DNA from: a bacterium UBA3734
Lineage (GTDB): Bacteria; Bacteroidota; Bacteroidia; Bacteroidales; Bacteroidaceae
Length of the DNA: 12,246 nucleotides
Reading direction: 5' to 3'
Assembly (NCBI GenBank): GCA_002372575.1
Contig: DFHC01000138.1
Coordinates: 246 to 12,491, forward strand
The notes beneath the pieces are model-generated. The model did not search any database. It had not been told where the DNA came from and worked only from the letters and a program-made list of their open reading frames with translations. Shown in pieces: positions 1-7,175 of this stretch. Positions within the stretch are counted from its first letter, which is position 1. Each line of letters starts with the position of its first letter. The position numbers were made by a program, and so were the translations under genes.

Positions 1-747
1 GCCACGCTCGGCATCCACAATGTCGATGTTGTGGGCGACACGCGCTTCGACCGCGTGCTGCAGGTGAAGGAAGCGGCAGAGAGTCTCGAAAACGTAGCGT
101 ACTTCTGCCAATACAACATTAGTAACGACCCGAATCCAGATGACGATGAAGTAGTTACGGCATGTGCAGGTTTTGTGCGTCCAGCTGGCGTCTTCGTCGC
201 CGGCTCGTCGTGGCCGCCCGACGAGGATATTTTCATCCGCTATTTCCGCGACAAACAGCTTTTCGGCTATGGGAGGTGGAAACTGATTATCGCTCCGCAC
301 GTTATTGATGAAAGCCACCTGCAAGAGATTGAGCAGAAACTCAACGGCTACAAAGTGGTTCGCTACACGAAGTTCGACTGCTATCAGTTCGAATCGGCAG
401 ACGTGCTGATAGTTGATTGCTACGGATTGCTCTCCAGCATCTATCGCTATGGGGACATTGCCTACGTGGGCGGAGGCTTCGGCGTGGGCATCCACAACGT
501 GGTGGAGGCTGCTGTGTGGGGAAAACCCGTGTTTTTCGGTCCCAACAACCAGCGATTCCAGGAGGCGCAAGAACTGAAAGCCTGTGGCGGTGGCATCGAA
601 ATCGGCAGTTACGACGATTTTGCCGCCCGCATGGACCAGCTCATCAGCCAACCGCAAAGCGTCGAAGCACTCGGACGAGCCGCCGCCGACTATGTCAGTA
701 GCCGCGCTGGTGCGGTTGAAAGCATTTTCGGCATTATCGGCTTGTAA
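1..747 (+). CDS. waaA: 3-deoxy-D-manno-octulosonic acid (Kdo) transferase, C-terminal part
   Basis: This gene is open from the first base, so its N-terminal domain lies outside the window; 248 residues are visible of a family that is usually about 400-425 long. WaaA (GT30, GT-B fold) moves Kdo from CMP-Kdo onto lipid IVA at the inner face of the cytoplasmic membrane. Visible hallmarks, numbered from base 1, are VVGDTRFDRV at residues 10-19, FVAGSSWPPDE near 65-75, LIIAPHVIDESHL near 95-107, and YVGGGFGVGIHNVVEAAVWG followed by KPVFFGP, the C-terminal nucleotide-sugar-binding region. An ATG at base 31 exists, but the family motif starts before it, so it is an internal codon. Compared with my memory of Bacteroides WaaA, roughly 20 extra residues (about 36-58, containing DPNPDDDE) sit before the VAGSSW motif. 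The family call is secure. Confidence 0.93.
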   Translation, partial: ATLGIHNVDVVGDTRFDRVLQVKEAAESLENVAYFCQYNISNDPNPDDDEVVTACAGFVRPAGVFVAGSSWPPDEDIFIRYFRDKQLFGYGRWKLIIAPHVIDESHLQEIEQKLNGYKVVRYTKFDCYQFESADVLIVDCYGLLSSIYRYGDIAYVGGGFGVGIHNVVEAAVWGKPVFFGPNNQRFQEAQELKACGGGIEIGSYDDFAARMDQLISQPQSVEALGRAAADYVSSRAGAVESIFGIIGL

Positions 748-801
748 ATCAATAGATTTCATCGTTTTTGTCGTCCGACAGGTTAAAAATTGTAAAAAAA
801 C

Positions 802-822
802 AATATATTATTAAGGTGTAAG
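802..822 (+). repeat. Copy 1 of a 21-nt near-identical intergenic element
   Basis: This AT-rich stretch ends in ATTAAGGTGTAAG and matches 20 of 21 bases at 10401-10421, just before envC. Here it lies between waaA and topA, 14 nt upstream of the topA -7 box. It therefore covers the place where a -33 element would sit, although it contains no TTTG. Its function is unknown. Confidence 0.5.
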
Positions 823-835
823 CAAAAGTTTTGAT

Positions 836-843
836 TACTTTTG
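836..843 (+). promoter_or_regulatory. Promoter -7 box for topA (TACTTTTG)
   Basis: TACTTTTG matches the Bacteroidota -7 consensus TAnnTTTG exactly and lies 66 nt before the topA ATG. No TTTG is found 19-21 nt upstream, so the -33 part is weak. The box contains the TTG that could be misread as a topA start. Confidence 0.7.
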
Positions 844-909
844 CGCCCTAAAAAGAAATATTCATCCGAAAAAAGGGAATTTTTCCGTTTTCGTCATTCA
901 AAATCAGCT

Positions 910-3198
910 ATGCAGAAGAATTTAGTCATCGTAGAGAGTCCGGCCAAGGCCAAGACCATCGAGCGTTTTTTAGGGAAGGATTTCAAGGTGATGTCGTCGT
1001 ATGGCCACATCCGCGACTTGAAAAAGAAGGACATGAGCATCGACACCACGTCGCTGCAGCCCGACTATGAGATTCCCGAGGAGAAGAAAAAAGTCGTTGC
1101 AGACTTGAGACAAAGCGCGAAAAAGGCCGAGAAGGTGTGGCTCGCAAGCGATGAAGACCGCGAGGGAGAGGCCATTTCGTGGCATTTGTGCGAGGTGCTC
1201 GGACTCGACGAGAAGAATACGAACCGCATTGTGTTTCACGAGATTACGAAGCCGGCCATCCTCGACGCCATCGAGCATCCGCGTCGCCTCGACATGAACC
1301 TTGTGAACGCACAACAGGCACGTCGCGTGCTCGACCGATTGGTGGGATTCAAGCTCTCGCCCGTGCTCTGGCGCAAGGTGAAGCCTGCGCTGTCGGCCGG
1401 ACGAGTGCAGAGCGTGGCTGTGCGGCTGATTGTGGAGCGCGAGCGCGAAATTCAGGAGTTCAAGAGCGAACCCTATTACCACGTCGGCGCGAAGTTTGTG
1501 CTGGCCGCCGCCGAGGAGCAGACGCCCTTCACGGCTTCGTTGTCGGTACGCTTCAAGACCCACGAAGAGGCGCTGGCGTTTCTCGAGCAGTGTCGCGACG
1601 CGGAATTCACCGTGAAAAGCATCACGAAAAAGCCGCTGAAACGCACACCTGCACCGCCTTTCACCACATCCACGCTCCAGCAGGAGGCCGCCCGCAAGCT
1701 CGGTTTTACGGTTTCGCAGACGATGATGGTGGCACAGCGCCTCTACGAAAGCGGACATATCACCTATATGCGTACCGACTCGGTGAACCTCTCGAGCCTT
1801 TGCATCAACACCAGCAAGCAGGAGATTCTGAGCCTCTACGGAGCCGAATACAGTCGTCCGCGCAAGTTCCAGACACGCTCGAAGGGAGCTCAGGAGGCGC
1901 ACGAGGCCATCCGCCCAACCTACATGAACAAACCCACCATCGAGGCCACGGCCCAGGAGCGCCGCCTCTATGAACTCATCTGGAAGCGCACGACCGCCTC
2001 GCAGATGGCCGATGCCGAAATGGAAAAGACGACGGTGGAAATCTCTGCTCCGCAGGGCATGTTCGTCGCTACGGGCGAGGTGGTGAAATTCGACGGTTTC
2101 CTGAAAGTCTATCGCGAGTCTCTCGACGACGAACAGGCCGAAGGCGGCGATTCGGCGATGCAACTGCCCGGCATGAAGAAGGGCGACCAGCTCCTGCGAC
2201 AGGAAATCACCGCCACCGAGCGGTTCACGCAAGGCCCCATCCGCTACAACGAGGCCTCGCTCGTACATAAGCTCGAAGAACTGGGCATCGGACGCCCCTC
2301 GACCTACGCGCCCACGATTTCAACCATCCAACAGCGCGAATACACGCAAAAAGGCGACAAGAAAGGCCACGAGCGCACCTTCACGATCGACACGCTGAAG
2401 GCGCAGAAAATCACCTCGAAAACGAAGAAAGAAACCATCGGGTCGGAGAAGGGAAAACTGCTGCCGACGGATATCGGCATCGTGGTGAACGACTTCCTGA
2501 TGCAGAACTTCCCCGATATCATGGACTACGGTTTCACGGCTCGGGTGGAGCAGGATTTCGACCAGATTGCCGAGGGAAAAACCGACTGGAACCAGATGAT
2601 GCAGAAGTTCTACAAGAAGTTCGAGCCCACGGTGGAGAAGGTCATCAAGTCGCGCTCGGAACACAAGGCTGGCGAGCGACAGCTCGGCACCGACCCTGCG
2701 ACGGGAAAACCCGTGTTCGTGAAAATCGGACGCTTCGGACCCGTAGTGCAGATAGGCGCTGCCGACGACAATGAAAAACCGCGCTTCGCCCAGCTGCCCG
2801 CCGACAAAACCATGGAAACCATCACGCTCGAGGATGCCGTAGCGCTGTTCCAGTTGCCGCGCACCATCGGTCAGTTCGAAGAGCAAGACGTAACCATCGG
2901 CATCGGACGCTTCGGACCCTACGTCATGCACGACAAGAAATTCGTGTCGCTGCCCAAGGGCGCCGACCCCATGACCATCACGCTCGACGAGGCCGTCAGC
3001 CTCATCCGCCAAAAGCGTCAGCAAGAGCAGCAGCGCCACCTGAAAACCTTCGCCGAAGATGCGAAACTCGAGGTTCTCAACGGTCGCTACGGCCCCTACA
3101 TCGCCTACGACGGCAAGAACTATCGCCTGCCGAAGAACTTGCACGACCGCGCCGCCGAACTCAGCTACGAAGAATGTATGAAAATCGTCAGGAAGTGA
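910..3198 (+). CDS. topA: DNA topoisomerase I (type IA)
   Basis: A 762-residue type IA topoisomerase, which relaxes negative supercoils through a 5'-phosphotyrosine link. The Toprim domain starts at VIVESPAKAKTIE (Glu9) and carries SDEDREGEA at 80-88, with the acidic metal residues Asp81 and Asp83. The core has SAGRVQSVAVRLI, the catalytic tyrosine Tyr286 in ITYMRTDS, and GIGRPSTYAPTIS. The C-terminus has no CxxC zinc fingers. It carries three G-R-(F/Y)-G-P repeats near residues 606, 666 and 725, the C-terminal repeat type common in Bacteroidota TopA. ATG 910 was chosen because the protein then begins directly at the Toprim strand. The in-frame TTG at 841 lies inside the promoter box and would add 23 basic residues not expected in the family. 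The stop overlaps the aroK start. Confidence 0.97.
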   Translation: MQKNLVIVESPAKAKTIERFLGKDFKVMSSYGHIRDLKKKDMSIDTTSLQPDYEIPEEKKKVVADLRQSAKKAEKVWLASDEDREGEAISWHLCEVLGLDEKNTNRIVFHEITKPAILDAIEHPRRLDMNLVNAQQARRVLDRLVGFKLSPVLWRKVKPALSAGRVQSVAVRLIVEREREIQEFKSEPYYHVGAKFVLAAAEEQTPFTASLSVRFKTHEEALAFLEQCRDAEFTVKSITKKPLKRTPAPPFTTSTLQQEAARKLGFTVSQTMMVAQRLYESGHITYMRTDSVNLSSLCINTSKQEILSLYGAEYSRPRKFQTRSKGAQEAHEAIRPTYMNKPTIEATAQERRLYELIWKRTTASQMADAEMEKTTVEISAPQGMFVATGEVVKFDGFLKVYRESLDDEQAEGGDSAMQLPGMKKGDQLLRQEITATERFTQGPIRYNEASLVHKLEELGIGRPSTYAPTISTIQQREYTQKGDKKGHERTFTIDTLKAQKITSKTKKETIGSEKGKLLPTDIGIVVNDFLMQNFPDIMDYGFTARVEQDFDQIAEGKTDWNQMMQKFYKKFEPTVEKVIKSRSEHKAGERQLGTDPATGKPVFVKIGRFGPVVQIGAADDNEKPRFAQLPADKTMETITLEDAVALFQLPRTIGQFEEQDVTIGIGRFGPYVMHDKKFVSLPKGADPMTITLDEAVSLIRQKRQQEQQRHLKTFAEDAKLEVLNGRYGPYIAYDGKNYRLPKNLHDRAAELSYEECMKIVRK

Positions 3199-3722
3199 TC
3201 AGAATCATCCTCATCGGCTACATGGGAGCCGGCAAGACCACCGTCGGAAAGGAGCTCGCCAAGAGCCTCGGCATTCCGTTTTACGACCTCGACTGGTACA
3301 TCACCACGCGAATGCGCAAGACCGTGAAGGAAATCTTCGACGAGCGCGGCGAGGACGGTTTCCGTCAGATTGAGCACAATATGCTCCACGAAGTGGCCGA
3401 GTTCGAGGATGTTGTCATCTCGTGCGGCGGCGGCACGCCCTGCTTCTTCGACAACATGGCCTACATGAACCGACAGGCCGAAACCATCTATCTGAAGGCA
3501 TCGCCCGAGGTGCTTTTCCACCATTTGAGCATTGGAAAAGGCGTGCGCCCACTCCTGCTTGACAAAACGCCCGAAGAGGTGCAGACCTTTATCCGTGAGC
3601 AGCTCGAACTTCGCGAACCCTATTATTCGCAAGCTCGCCATACGCTCGATGTAAATCTCATGGATGACTACGAGAAGGTGGCGCTCAGTGTCGGTGAGAT
3701 TCGGCGGATGCTGAACGTGTAA
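3195..3722 (+). CDS. aroK: Shikimate kinase
   Basis: A 175-residue shikimate kinase, which phosphorylates the 3-OH of shikimate with ATP in the chorismate pathway (cytoplasm). The Walker A motif GYMGAGKTT is at 8-16, DLDWY at 31-35 holds the shikimate/Mg aspartate (Asp33), the substrate arginine Arg57 is in ERGEDGFR, GGG is at 78-80, the lid arginine is in RPLL (118-121), and the late arginine is Arg140. GTG 3195 is chosen because the product then begins MIRIILIGYMGAGK, like the Bacteroides enzyme (MVRIFLTGYMGAGK from memory). It also gives the normal family length and a 4-nt GTGA overlap with the topA stop, with AGGA just upstream. ATG 3174 would add seven residues. Translation is probably coupled to topA. 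Confidence 0.95.
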   Translation: MIRIILIGYMGAGKTTVGKELAKSLGIPFYDLDWYITTRMRKTVKEIFDERGEDGFRQIEHNMLHEVAEFEDVVISCGGGTPCFFDNMAYMNRQAETIYLKASPEVLFHHLSIGKGVRPLLLDKTPEEVQTFIREQLELREPYYSQARHTLDVNLMDDYEKVALSVGEIRRMLNV

Positions 3723-3746
3723 AAAAGTAGAAAAATGGTCAGATAT

Positions 3747-3790
3747 TACCCCAAAAAGAATAAAAATCAACTTTTTGGGGTAGTTTTTTT
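3747..3790 (+). terminator. Intrinsic terminator after topA-aroK
   Basis: A perfect 12-bp stem (TACCCCAAAAAG at 3747-3758 with CTTTTTGGGGTA at 3771-3782) closes a 12-nt loop and is followed by G and seven Ts (3784-3790). It starts 25 nt after the aroK stop and separates this unit from the glsA promoter. Confidence 0.9.
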
Positions 3791-3822
3791 GAAAAAATGG
3801 TTATTTTTTCAGAAAAAAATGC

Positions 3823-3830
3823 TACATTTG
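3823..3830 (+). promoter_or_regulatory. Promoter -7 box for glsA-glsB (TACATTTG)
   Basis: TACATTTG is an exact TAnnTTTG match 20 nt before the glsA ATG, downstream of the aroK terminator. A transcript starting here would have a leader of only about 10-15 nt. No convincing -33 TTTG is present at the usual distance. Confidence 0.75.
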
Positions 3831-3850
3831 CAATTCGTAAAGATAAAAGA

Positions 3851-4702
3851 ATGACGGAAAAGGATAAAAACTATCGGAAGACGATTGACATTGATGCAGT
3901 GTTGCAGGGAAAAATGGGTAAAAAGGCGCGGTGGGTACCGCGTCCGGCGGTGTCGTGGCTGAAAAAGACGATTCATCAAGACGAGGTGAACGATTTCCTC
4001 TGGGAGAGTCGCGGCCTGACGGGAACGCCATGGCTGAAAGCCACCATGAAATACCTTGACATGACTTTGGAAATTGAAGGCGCAGAAAACCTGCCCGCGA
4101 AAGACGACGGACGGCTCTACACCTTCGTGTCGAACCATCCGCTTGGCGGCATCGATGGCGTGGCGCTCGGCAGCATCATCGGCGAACACTACGACGACAA
4201 TTTCCGCTACCTCGTGAACGACCTGCTCATGAACCTGCCCGGACTGGCTCCGCTCTGCATCCCTATCAACAAAACGGGCAAGCAAAGCCGCGACTTCCCG
4301 GCAATGGTAGAGGCGGGTTTCAGGTCCGACCACCACATGCTGATGTTCCCCGCCGGCATCTGTTCGCGCAAGGGTAGCGACGGACAAATTCGTGACATCG
4401 AATGGAAGAAAACCTTCGTGTCGAAGAGCGTGGAAACGCATCGCGACGTGGTGCCCATCCATTTCGGCGGACGGAACTCCGAGAAATTCTATCGCATCGC
4501 CAATCTGGGCGACCGCCTGAAGCTGAAATTCACGATTGCAACGCTCTGGCTCGTTGATGAAATGTACAAAAACGTGGGAAAAACCTTCCGCGTCACCATC
4601 GGAAAGCCCATCCCCTGGCAGACGTTCGACAAGTCGAAGTCGCCGGTACAATGGGCGCAGTGGGTCAAGGAGCAAGTCTATTCTTTACCGGAAAAAAATT
4701 AA
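3851..4702 (+). CDS. glsA: PlsC-type O-acyltransferase, probable glycine-lipid GlsA
   Basis: A 283-residue lysophospholipid-acyltransferase-family protein. The acceptor/catalytic motif is SNHPLGGIDG at 94-103 with His96 and Asp102, that is HX5D rather than the classic HX4D. The later block reads FPAGICSRK (166-174) where many PlsC enzymes have FPEGTR. There is no clear transmembrane helix, so it is probably peripheral on the inner membrane. The next gene, 15 nt downstream, is an OlsB/GlsB-like N-acyltransferase. In Bacteroides thetaiotaomicron such a pair (GlsB then GlsA) makes glycine lipids: GlsB N-acylates glycine and GlsA esterifies the 3-hydroxyl. The role here is inferred from family and pairing. 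ATG 3851 is chosen because the earlier in-frame ATG 3797 lies upstream of the promoter box. Alternative: another lyso-lipid acyltransferase. Confidence 0.8.
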   Translation: MTEKDKNYRKTIDIDAVLQGKMGKKARWVPRPAVSWLKKTIHQDEVNDFLWESRGLTGTPWLKATMKYLDMTLEIEGAENLPAKDDGRLYTFVSNHPLGGIDGVALGSIIGEHYDDNFRYLVNDLLMNLPGLAPLCIPINKTGKQSRDFPAMVEAGFRSDHHMLMFPAGICSRKGSDGQIRDIEWKKTFVSKSVETHRDVVPIHFGGRNSEKFYRIANLGDRLKLKFTIATLWLVDEMYKNVGKTFRVTIGKPIPWQTFDKSKSPVQWAQWVKEQVYSLPEKN

Positions 4703-4717
4703 CGAAACTAGCATACG

Positions 4718-5710
4718 ATGGAACAACCAATCATTCCTCCCGTTGACAAGGCGTTGCTGAAGCAAGAACTGACAGCCGACCGGAAGTTGCGCATCACAAA
4801 CAAGAGCAACAACGAAATCTACGTGATTACGGCTCACGAGGCGCCCAACGTGATGCAGGAAATCGGACGACTGCGCGAAATCGCCTTTCGCGAGGCCGGC
4901 GGAGGCACGGGAAAATCGGTTGATATTGACGATTTCGACACCTGCGAGAACTGCTATAAGCAGCTCATCGTGTGGAACCCTGAGGCCGAGGAAATCATTG
5001 GAGGCTATCGCTACATCTTTGGCACCGACTGGGAAATTGACCCCGACGGGCAACCGAAACTGGCCACGAGCCACATGTTTCGCTTTTCTGCCCGTTTCAT
5101 CGAGGAATATATGCCCCACACCGTGGAGTTGGGCCGTTCTTTTGTGTCGCTCGACTATCAGAACGTGCGGAAAAACACAAAAAGCATTTTTGCACTTGAC
5201 AATCTTTGGGACGGTATCGGTGCCCTGACGGTGCTGAATCCGCACGTGAAATATTTCTTCGGAAAGGTGACGATGTACCCGTCGTACGTAAGGCGCGGAC
5301 GCGACATGATTCTCTACTTCCTACAGAAGCATTTTGGCGACAATGAGAACCTGATTGTCCCGATGAAACCGCTGAAAATTGAAGCTGACCCCAAAGAACT
5401 GGCTGAACTTTTCTGCGAAGACGACTTCAAGAAAGACTACCGCATCCTGAACGCGGAAATACGCCGTTTGGGCTTCAATATTCCTCCGCTCGTGAATGCC
5501 TACATGAGCCTCTCGCCCACGATGAAGCTCTTCGGAACAGCCATCAACAACGGCTTTGGCGACGTTGAGGAGACAGGCATTCTGATTGCAGTTGATGAAA
5601 TTTTGGAAGAAAAGCGCGTCCGCCACATTGACTCCTTCATCAGCGAGCACCCCGAAGCCCTGCAAATCACCAGCGGAGCCAACAAGGTGATTTACAAAGC
5701 CACGCTGTAA
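4718..5710 (+). CDS. glsB: Hemolysin-like N-acyltransferase, probable glycine N-acyltransferase GlsB
   Basis: A 330-residue GNAT-fold acyltransferase of the OlsB/hemolysin-like group. Landmarks are IGRLREIAFREAGGGTG at 49-65, YKQLIVWNPEAEEIIGGYRY at 80-99 (a core GNAT strand pair), and VELGRSFV at 136-143 followed by a long C-terminal part to residue 330. In this family the enzyme uses 3-hydroxyacyl-ACP to acylate an amino acid. The Bacteroides homologue acylates glycine, giving the lipid also known as commendamide. It follows glsA after 15 nt with no SD sequence and no terminator between, so the two are probably one operon. It converges with dgt, with 11 bp between the stops and no obvious terminator. 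The family is well supported. Glycine as the substrate is inferred from the Bacteroides precedent. Confidence 0.82.
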   Translation: MEQPIIPPVDKALLKQELTADRKLRITNKSNNEIYVITAHEAPNVMQEIGRLREIAFREAGGGTGKSVDIDDFDTCENCYKQLIVWNPEAEEIIGGYRYIFGTDWEIDPDGQPKLATSHMFRFSARFIEEYMPHTVELGRSFVSLDYQNVRKNTKSIFALDNLWDGIGALTVLNPHVKYFFGKVTMYPSYVRRGRDMILYFLQKHFGDNENLIVPMKPLKIEADPKELAELFCEDDFKKDYRILNAEIRRLGFNIPPLVNAYMSLSPTMKLFGTAINNGFGDVEETGILIAVDEILEEKRVRHIDSFISEHPEALQITSGANKVIYKATL

Positions 5711-5721
5711 GTCGTTGATTT

Positions 5722-7032
5722 TCAGACGATGGGCAGCGAAATTCCGTTGATTTTCTGATAGATGTCGAGCGCAAAGACATCGGTCATGCCGCAGAGATAG
5801 TCGATGACGGCCATGATGCGCGTTTCCACGTCGGCGGAGCGGATGTCGTACTGCGAGCTGACGAGGTCGAGCAACTGCTGCGAGTGGAAGCGCTCGGGGT
5901 TCATCGCGGCCTCGATGAAGGTCTGCATGAGCGTTTCGATGATTTTGTAGCCGCTCAGTTCCACGTCGAGAACGGGCTTGCTGCGGTAAATCCGACTGCG
6001 CGAGAGCGTTGCGCAGGCCTCGTACGCCTCGCGGATGCGTTCGGGCGCGTTTTTGATGAGGCTGCCCTCGAAGGTTCCTGCCAAAATGGTCTCTTCATTC
6101 TCCACAAACACATCCACGCAAGCTCTTTCCAGCAGATTGATGACGCAGGAACGCAGGAAAACCACTTTTTCGTTCACGTCGCTCACTTCCTCGTCTTTCA
6201 GTCGCTGCAAAATGCGATTTTTGCCGATTTCATCGAAGAAATTGAGTAGAAAATGCTCGGTTTCATCGTAGGTGAGCAGCTTCAGCTTGTGGGCATCTTC
6301 GATGTCCATGATTTCGTAGCAGATGTCGTCGGCAGCCTCCACGAGATAGACCAGCGGATGGCGCGTCGAGGGCGGGATGCCGAGGTCGTCGGCGATGCGC
6401 TGATAGGAGTCGGCCTCGGTGTAGAAATAGCCGAATTTCCCTTTTTTGTTGGCGCAGGTCGAGGAATAGGGATATTTCACGATGCTGGCCAGCGTGGAGT
6501 AGGTCATGACGTAGCCGCCCTTGCGCCGCCCGAGGAAGCTGTGGGTGAGCAGCCGGAAGGCGTAGGCATTGCCCTCGAAGTGGGTGATGTCGTCCCAAAA
6601 TCCCGATGAAACCAGCGATTTCAGCCCCAGCCCGGGACCTTCGGAGAAGAACGTCTGAATGGCCCTCTCGCCCGAGTGTCCGAAGGGTGGATTGCCCATG
6701 TCGTGGGCCAGACAGGCCGCCGAAACGATGGTGCCGATTTCCTCGAAGAGCGTTCCCGCCAGCTCCGGATGCTGCTGTACGAGCCGTCGGGCCACGTCGT
6801 TGCCGAGCGACATGCCCACCGAGGCCACCTCGAGCGAGTGCGTCAGCCGGTTGTGAACGAAAATGCTGCCCGGCAGCGGGAAAACCTGCGTTTTGTTTTG
6901 CAGTCGGCGAAACGGAGCCGAGAAAATCAGCCGGTCGTAGTCGCGCTTGAACTCCGAGCGGTCGTCGTGCTGGTCGGAATGGCGAAATTCCTGTCCCAGC
7001 CGCTTGTTAGAAATCAGTTGTTGCCACTTCAT
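5722..7032 (-). CDS. dgt: Deoxyguanosine triphosphate triphosphohydrolase (dGTPase), HD domain
   Basis: A 436-residue HD-superfamily dGTPase, which splits dGTP into deoxyguanosine and tripolyphosphate in the cytoplasm. The N-terminal DYDRLIFSAPFRRLQNKTQV (31-50) is characteristic. Metal-binding residues are His65 in NRLTHSLEVA, His110-Asp111 in CLAHDMGNPPFGHSGERA, and the aspartate pair at 235-236 in EAADDICYE. The start at 7032 gives MKWQQLIS, which resembles the N-terminus I remember for Bacteroides Dgt. The -7 box TAACTTTG ends only five bases before this ATG, so the mRNA may be leaderless. It is divergent from dut, another dNTP-pool enzyme, and convergent with glsB. Length is close to the usual 440-500. 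Confidence 0.94.
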   Translation of the reverse strand: MKWQQLISNKRLGQEFRHSDQHDDRSEFKRDYDRLIFSAPFRRLQNKTQVFPLPGSIFVHNRLTHSLEVASVGMSLGNDVARRLVQQHPELAGTLFEEIGTIVSAACLAHDMGNPPFGHSGERAIQTFFSEGPGLGLKSLVSSGFWDDITHFEGNAYAFRLLTHSFLGRRKGGYVMTYSTLASIVKYPYSSTCANKKGKFGYFYTEADSYQRIADDLGIPPSTRHPLVYLVEAADDICYEIMDIEDAHKLKLLTYDETEHFLLNFFDEIGKNRILQRLKDEEVSDVNEKVVFLRSCVINLLERACVDVFVENEETILAGTFEGSLIKNAPERIREAYEACATLSRSRIYRSKPVLDVELSGYKIIETLMQTFIEAAMNPERFHSQQLLDLVSSQYDIRSADVETRIMAVIDYLCGMTDVFALDIYQKINGISLPIV

Positions 7033-7037
7033 GTGTG

Positions 7038-7045
7038 CAAAGTTA
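7038..7045 (-). promoter_or_regulatory. Promoter -7 box for dgt (TAACTTTG on the minus strand)
   Basis: Read on the minus strand the sequence is TAACTTTG then CACAC then the dgt ATG. The box matches TAnnTTTG exactly. Because it ends 5 nt before the start codon, transcription should begin at or within a few bases of the ATG. The -33 region has no clean TTTG. Confidence 0.75.
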
Positions 7046-7055
7046 CGAAAATCGG
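7046..7055 (+). promoter_or_regulatory. Left arm of a 10-bp inverted repeat in the dgt/dut region
   Basis: CGAAAATCGG here is the exact reverse complement of CCGATTTTCG at 7166-7175. This copy abuts the dgt -7 box on its upstream side; the other lies in the dut leader. It is a candidate shared operator, and its function is inferred only. Confidence 0.4.
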
Positions 7056-7140
7056 GTCAGAAAACTGTTGAAACGCTGAAAAAACACCCTGATTTTATTT
7101 TATTTAACGACCGAATGTGTCTTTGAAGCGAAACTTTTGC

Positions 7141-7148
7141 TAACTTTG
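7141..7148 (+). promoter_or_regulatory. Promoter -7 box for dut (TAACTTTG)
   Basis: An exact TAnnTTTG match with the same eight bases as the dgt box, 43 nt before the dut ATG. The nearest upstream TTTG (7122-7125) leaves a spacer of 15 nt, shorter than the usual 19-21, so the -33 contact is uncertain. Confidence 0.72.
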
Positions 7149-7165
7149 CAGATTAGTTGAGAAAA

Positions 7166-7175
7166 CCGATTTTCG
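7166..7175 (+). promoter_or_regulatory. Right arm of the dgt/dut inverted repeat, in the dut leader
   Basis: CCGATTTTCG is part of CCGATTTTCGG, itself a small dyad (CCGA-TTT-TCGG, 7166-7176). It lies 17 nt after the dut -7 box and about 15 nt before the dut start codon. It could act as an operator or as a small leader hairpin near the ribosome-binding region. Confidence 0.4.

Noticed and set aside
746..804. Small inverted repeats after waaA (746-759, 769-780, 789-804) as a terminator
   Set aside because: Stems are only 4-5 bp and none is followed by a T-run, so no terminator is called.
970..2268. Long open frame on the minus strand opposite topA
   Set aside because: It mirrors topA codon use, has no recognisable domain and no promoter, and lies entirely within a certain gene.
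5711..5721. Bidirectional terminator between glsB and dgt
   Set aside because: Only 11 bp separate the stops and no stem with a T-run was seen there or just inside either gene.
5713..5755. 11-bp direct repeat CGTTGATTTTC at the dgt 3' end (5713-5723 and 5745-5755)
   Set aside because: Short, AT-rich and partly inside dgt codons. No attachment-site or insertion features accompany it, so chance is the simplest explanation.
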